Source: Anaerolineae bacterium
GTDB taxonomy: Bacteria > Chloroflexota > Anaerolineae > Aggregatilineales > Phototrophicaceae
Assembly: GCA_020849765.1 (NCBI GenBank)
Contig: JADLAY010000012.1
Coordinates: 1-42,605, forward strand
Direction of reading: 5' to 3'
DNA length: 42,605 bases
Shown piece after piece: positions 39,728-42,605 of this stretch. Position 1 is the stretch's first letter, and each line of letters opens with the position of its first letter. The translations under genes and the position numbers were made by a program. The notes below the pieces were generated by a model. It ran no database searches. It was not told the DNA's origin and saw only the letters and a list, made by a program, of their open reading frames with translations.

Positions 39728-40374
39728 AGATGCCCGTGCTGCAGCGCCGACTTGACCAACTGCGCGCGCGTCTCGACGTTCAATTTCTCCATGCCGCGCG
39801 CACGATACGTCTCGACCGTCTTGGCGCTAAGGAACAGATCTTCCGCGATCTCGGTGTTGGTGTAGCCGAGGGCGACGCGCTTGAGCACCTCGTACTCGCG
39901 CTCGGACAGGCCCTTCCACGGGTCGACATCTTGCGGCTCGGCGTCGGGGTTGGCGACCTGATCGAGCAGCTTCTGCGTCATCGCGCTGTGGACGTAGACC
40001 TCGCCGCGCAGCACCGCGCGCAGGGCCAGCAGCAGCTCCGTATCGACCACGCGCTTGAGCACGTAGCCCGCCGCGCCGGATTGCAGCGCCTGCTTGAGAT
40101 AACTGGCGTCGTCGTGCATCGTCAGGATCAGGATGCGGCTGTTCGGCGCCAGTTCGCGCAGCTTGGGGATGGCCGTCAGCCCGTCCATCTCCGGCATGTT
40201 CAGGTCGAGCAGGATCACGTCGGGGTGCAGCTCGGCGGCGCGTTCGAGCGCTTCGGTGCCATTGCTGGCCTCGCCGATCACTTCAAAGTCGGGTTGTTTT
40301 TCTAGCAGCAGACGCAGCCCGGAGCGGAGGACAGCGTGGTCGTCGGCGAGCAAGATACGAGCGGGCTGGCTCAT
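39721..40374 (-). CDS. NarL/LuxR-type response regulator
   Basis: A 217-residue regulator. The receiver domain (1-120) carries D11, D12 and the phosphoacceptor D57 (VILLDLNMPEMDG); K105 lies in GYVLKRV. The C-terminal LuxR helix-turn-helix is LSEREYEVLKRVALGYTNTEIAEDLFLSAKTVETYRARGMEKL. Its ATG overlaps the end of the kinase gene by 4 bp, so it is the cognate partner. The stop codon lies in an octad repeat unit. Confidence 0.9.
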   Translation of the reverse strand: MSQPARILLADDHAVLRSGLRLLLEKQPDFEVIGEASNGTEALERAAELHPDVILLDLNMPEMDGLTAIPKLRELAPNSRILILTMHDDASYLKQALQSGAAGYVLKRVVDTELLLALRAVLRGEVYVHSAMTQKLLDQVANPDAEPQDVDPWKGLSEREYEVLKRVALGYTNTEIAEDLFLSAKTVETYRARGMEKLNVETRAQLVKSALQHGHLD

Positions 40375-41849
40375 GAAGCGTTCTCCTCAGTCTCCTCTGG
40401 TTGGCATGGGATGGCAATGAACAGGCTGGTGCCGTGCCCCGGCGTCGAGTCGATCTCGAGCGTGCCGCCGAACAGACCGGCGCGCTCGCGGATGCCTTGC
40501 AGGCCCAGGCTGGTCGAGGTTTGCGCCACATGTTTGGGATCGAAGCCCACGCCATCGTCTTCGATGATGATGCGGATCATGCCGTCACGGCAGTTGATAA
40601 CGACGCTGGCCGTTTGCGCACCGGCGTAGCGGGCGATGTTCGTCAGCCCTTCCTGGACGATGCGGTAGATGGCGGTTTCCAGCGTCGCGGGCAGGCGCGT
40701 GGGCAGCCCGCGCATGACCAGGTCGACGGTGATGCTTTGCTGCTGCTGATACTGCTCGATCAGCCGTTCGAGCGCGCTTGGCAGGCCCATGTCGTCGAGC
40801 ACGCTCGGCCGCAGGCGCCAGGCGATGCCGCGCACCTCGTCCAGCGCGTGGCTGACCACGTCGCGCAGCCGGTCGATCCGTTCGCCATCGCCGTTGTTGT
40901 GCGCCTGCTTCAATTCCTGCAGGCCGACCAGCAGGGCAGTCAGCGATTGGCCGGTGCTGTCGTGCAGCTCACGAGCGATGCGTTTGCGTTCGTTCTCCTG
41001 GGCGACGATCACGCCGCTGATGTACTGCTCGCGCAGGCGGTCGCGCTCGGAGCGTTCCTCGGCCGCCGTCTCCAGGGCGGAGGTCATCGCGTTGAAGGCT
41101 GTCGCCAGGTCGCCGATCTCGTCGTCAGCCCAGCGCGTCACCCGGCGGCTGAAATCGCCCTGGGCCACGGCGTCGGTCGCCTCGACCAGGTCCAGGATCG
41201 GGCGCGTCAGGATCCAGGTCAGGAAGAAGGCCGCCGCGAAACCGACCGCGATCATGACCAGGACGACCACGAACAGGCGCAGCGTGACGTCGTCCGCCGT
41301 CTGCGAGATGCTCTGGCTGAGCAGGCCGACGTGCAGGTTCCAGCCGGTATTGCGCATCGGGCGCACGATTTCAAGCACCCGGCCATCAAAGTAGATCGCG
41401 GTGTTGTCGTGGGTGATGATCGGCTCCGGCTGATCGACCGCCGGGAGATGCTCCGGCAGGATGCCGCTGGCGGCGAGCACGTCGCCGTCTTCGTCGGCGA
41501 TGTAGAGGAAATCGACCGTCGTGTTGTGGCTGGCCGACGAGTAATGCGTTCGCTCCTGCTGCAGCTGCAGCACCAGGGCGGCCGTGTTGCGCAAGCCGAC
41601 GTCGTTGGTCGCCTGGTCGGCGATGGCGCGCGCGAGCGCGACACCCTGCGTCTCCAGGCTGTCGATCAGCCGCGTCATCAGCACGTCGCGGATCTGGTAG
41701 ATGACGATGGCACCGAGCGCGATGATCACGCTCAGGACGATTCCGAGCACCTTGATGCGGATGCTGACGCCACCGGCGACCTGCCAGAAGCGCTGCAGCG
41801 TCCGTGAACGCGCGACTCGCTGCATCATGGGGTTGCGCGTGGCGGTCAT
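40371..41849 (-). CDS. NarX-type sensor histidine kinase
   Basis: A 492-residue membrane kinase. A first transmembrane helix (about 31-52) and a second (about 190-213) flank a 135-residue extracytoplasmic sensor domain. A HAMP domain follows (ILDLVEATDAVAQGDFSRRV), then HisKA_3 with phospho-His H296 in IARELHDSTGQSL, then an ATPase domain with NIARYAGAQ (N box variant) and DDGVGFDP and LGLQGIRERAGLFGG (G boxes). It should phosphorylate the overlapping response regulator. The signal sensed is unknown. Its start overlaps the thioesterase stop by 4 bp. Confidence 0.9.
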   Translation of the reverse strand: MTATRNPMMQRVARSRTLQRFWQVAGGVSIRIKVLGIVLSVIIALGAIVIYQIRDVLMTRLIDSLETQGVALARAIADQATNDVGLRNTAALVLQLQQERTHYSSASHNTTVDFLYIADEDGDVLAASGILPEHLPAVDQPEPIITHDNTAIYFDGRVLEIVRPMRNTGWNLHVGLLSQSISQTADDVTLRLFVVVLVMIAVGFAAAFFLTWILTRPILDLVEATDAVAQGDFSRRVTRWADDEIGDLATAFNAMTSALETAAEERSERDRLREQYISGVIVAQENERKRIARELHDSTGQSLTALLVGLQELKQAHNNGDGERIDRLRDVVSHALDEVRGIAWRLRPSVLDDMGLPSALERLIEQYQQQQSITVDLVMRGLPTRLPATLETAIYRIVQEGLTNIARYAGAQTASVVINCRDGMIRIIIEDDGVGFDPKHVAQTSTSLGLQGIRERAGLFGGTLEIDSTPGHGTSLFIAIPCQPEETEENAS

Positions 41850-42349
41850 GATCGCGCGAGCGGGAAGATCGCGCAGGTCGTCGTGCCGTGGGCGAGCAGC
41901 TTGCCCTGGCTGTCGGTCAGGCGCGCCTCGGCGGTCGCGACCTGTCGCCCGCTGTGGATGATCCTGGCTTCCGCGCGCATGACGCCCGTCTCACGCGTGA
42001 TCGCCCGCACCAGGTTGATGTTGATCTGCACCGTCGTGTAGCCCGAGCCCTGCGGCAGCGTCGTATGCACGGCACAGCCGAGCGCGCTATCGAGCAGCGT
42101 CGAGGCATAGCCGCCGTGGACGACGCCGATCGGGTTATAGGCGAACTCCCCGGCCTCGCCTTCGAAGACGGCGCGCCCGTGCTCGACCTCGACCAGCCGG
42201 TAATTGAGCGTCGCGCCAATCGGCGGCATTGGGATCTCGCCGCTGGCGATCGCCTGCATGTAGTCCAGGCCGCTCATCTGCAGGCCGCGCTCAAGGTAAG
42301 GCCGTGGGTCGGCCCAACTATATGTCCGGCTGCGCACGTCGTCAGCCAT
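41846..42349 (-). CDS. PaaI-type thioesterase (hotdog fold)
   Basis: A 167-residue hotdog-fold protein with the PaaI-family signature NPIGVVHGGYASTLLDSALGCAVHTTLP and a C-terminal ATAEARLTDSQGKLLAHGTTTC strand pair. It probably hydrolyses acyl-CoA (aromatic or short chain). It is the first gene of an operon with the kinase and regulator. GGAGAGGAG precedes ATG 42349; a longer in-frame extension to 42460 is unlikely to be translated. Confidence 0.85.
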   Translation of the reverse strand: MADDVRSRTYSWADPRPYLERGLQMSGLDYMQAIASGEIPMPPIGATLNYRLVEVEHGRAVFEGEAGEFAYNPIGVVHGGYASTLLDSALGCAVHTTLPQGSGYTTVQININLVRAITRETGVMRAEARIIHSGRQVATAEARLTDSQGKLLAHGTTTCAIFPLARS

Positions 42350-42496
42350 GGGGTTTGCTCCTCTCCCTCCCTCAATCGAGATAGATATTAACCGCCGCCG
42401 CGCAATTTCTGTAGAATCAGTTGTGTTTGGGTGCATTCGGAAGTAGGGGCGATGTGTCACTTCCTGGCCGGGGAATGAAAAGGCTTGTCCGGTACT

Positions 42497-42605
42497 TTAG
42501 CATATCAAGGTAGCTAAGGCACCAGGCGGGCGACCGAGTTGCAGGTTGAGCCAGAGGCCGATGTTGTAAGCGGCACATTTGGCAGCAAGACGAGTGAGCT
42601 GCCCC
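42497..42605 (-). mobile_element. C-terminal end of a DDE-type transposase (IS element cut by window edge)
   Basis: The frame is open from the window edge to a TAA at 42497-42499. The peptide contains TRLAAKCAAYNIGLWLNLQLGRP and ends ALATLIC, the pattern of the last helix of IS982/IS5-like transposases. The element continues beyond the window; its terminal inverted repeat may lie around 42439-42464 (GGAAGT...ACTTCC), but this is unproven. Confidence 0.6.

Noticed and set aside
40401..41807. 468-codon open frame antisense to the histidine kinase
   Set aside because: Shadow of the kinase; the minus strand carries HAMP, HisKA_3 and ATPase motifs and overlaps its partners by ATGA.

Overview
The window is GC-rich bacterial chromosome, most likely from a Chloroflexota (Anaerolineae-like) organism. 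I infer this from four TIR-domain proteins, a Uma2 nuclease, a DUF3052 protein, a prokaryotic glutamate-receptor-like channel, an LLM-flavoenzyme/FAD-oxidase fusion and intergenic DNA packed with heptad, octad and palindromic repeats. No rRNA, tRNA or CRISPR array was seen, and no marker fixes the taxonomy.

Layout. 1-4183: small phage-tail-like genes on the + strand, separated by heptad repeats and closed by a strong terminator. 4314-8093: a TIR protein with a duplicated C-terminal domain, a convergent protein with a C-terminal J domain, and a small beta-rich protein. 8426-10932 (- strand): two tandem SGNH hydrolases and two small unknown genes. 11173-26359 (+): a polyamine-type ABC transporter resembling the E. 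coli ydcSTUV-W set (binding protein, aldehyde dehydrogenase, ATPase, then creatininase-family enzyme and two permeases). This set is split between ATPase and permeases by about 8 kb carrying a TIR-STAND-TPR protein, an AviRa-like rRNA methyltransferase, a putative nuclease, a secreted discoidin-like protein, a RelE/ParE toxin-antitoxin pair and a VOC protein. 26360-28069: a RAYT transposase with its own REP palindromes, and a GluR0-like channel. 28153-32145: a flavoenzyme fusion divergent from a MarR regulator, a glycolipid-binding-domain protein and a Uma2 nuclease. 32359-37707 (-): an M23 peptidase with a propeller-like C-terminus, a duplicated pair of TIR-membrane proteins, and a DUF1573-like protein that appears to be a selenoprotein. 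37923-42605: DUF3052, DoxX, a thioesterase/histidine kinase/response regulator operon, and the end of a transposase.

Best finds. (1) The DUF1573-like gene runs through an in-frame UGA at 37396-37398. The same frame continues for 59 conserved-looking residues, and a 6-bp hairpin follows with G and U at the loop positions used in the E. coli fdhF SECIS. (2) A RAYT gene carries its REP palindrome inside the coding sequence and takes its stop codon from another copy. (3) Degenerate 7- and 8-bp tandem repeats fill many intergenic spaces and repeatedly supply stop codons, and in places Shine-Dalgarno-like sequences, of flanking genes. (4) The MarR/flavoenzyme intergenic region has two palindromic operators exactly 30 bp apart. 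One of them forms both -35 boxes, and the MarR mRNA is predicted leaderless.
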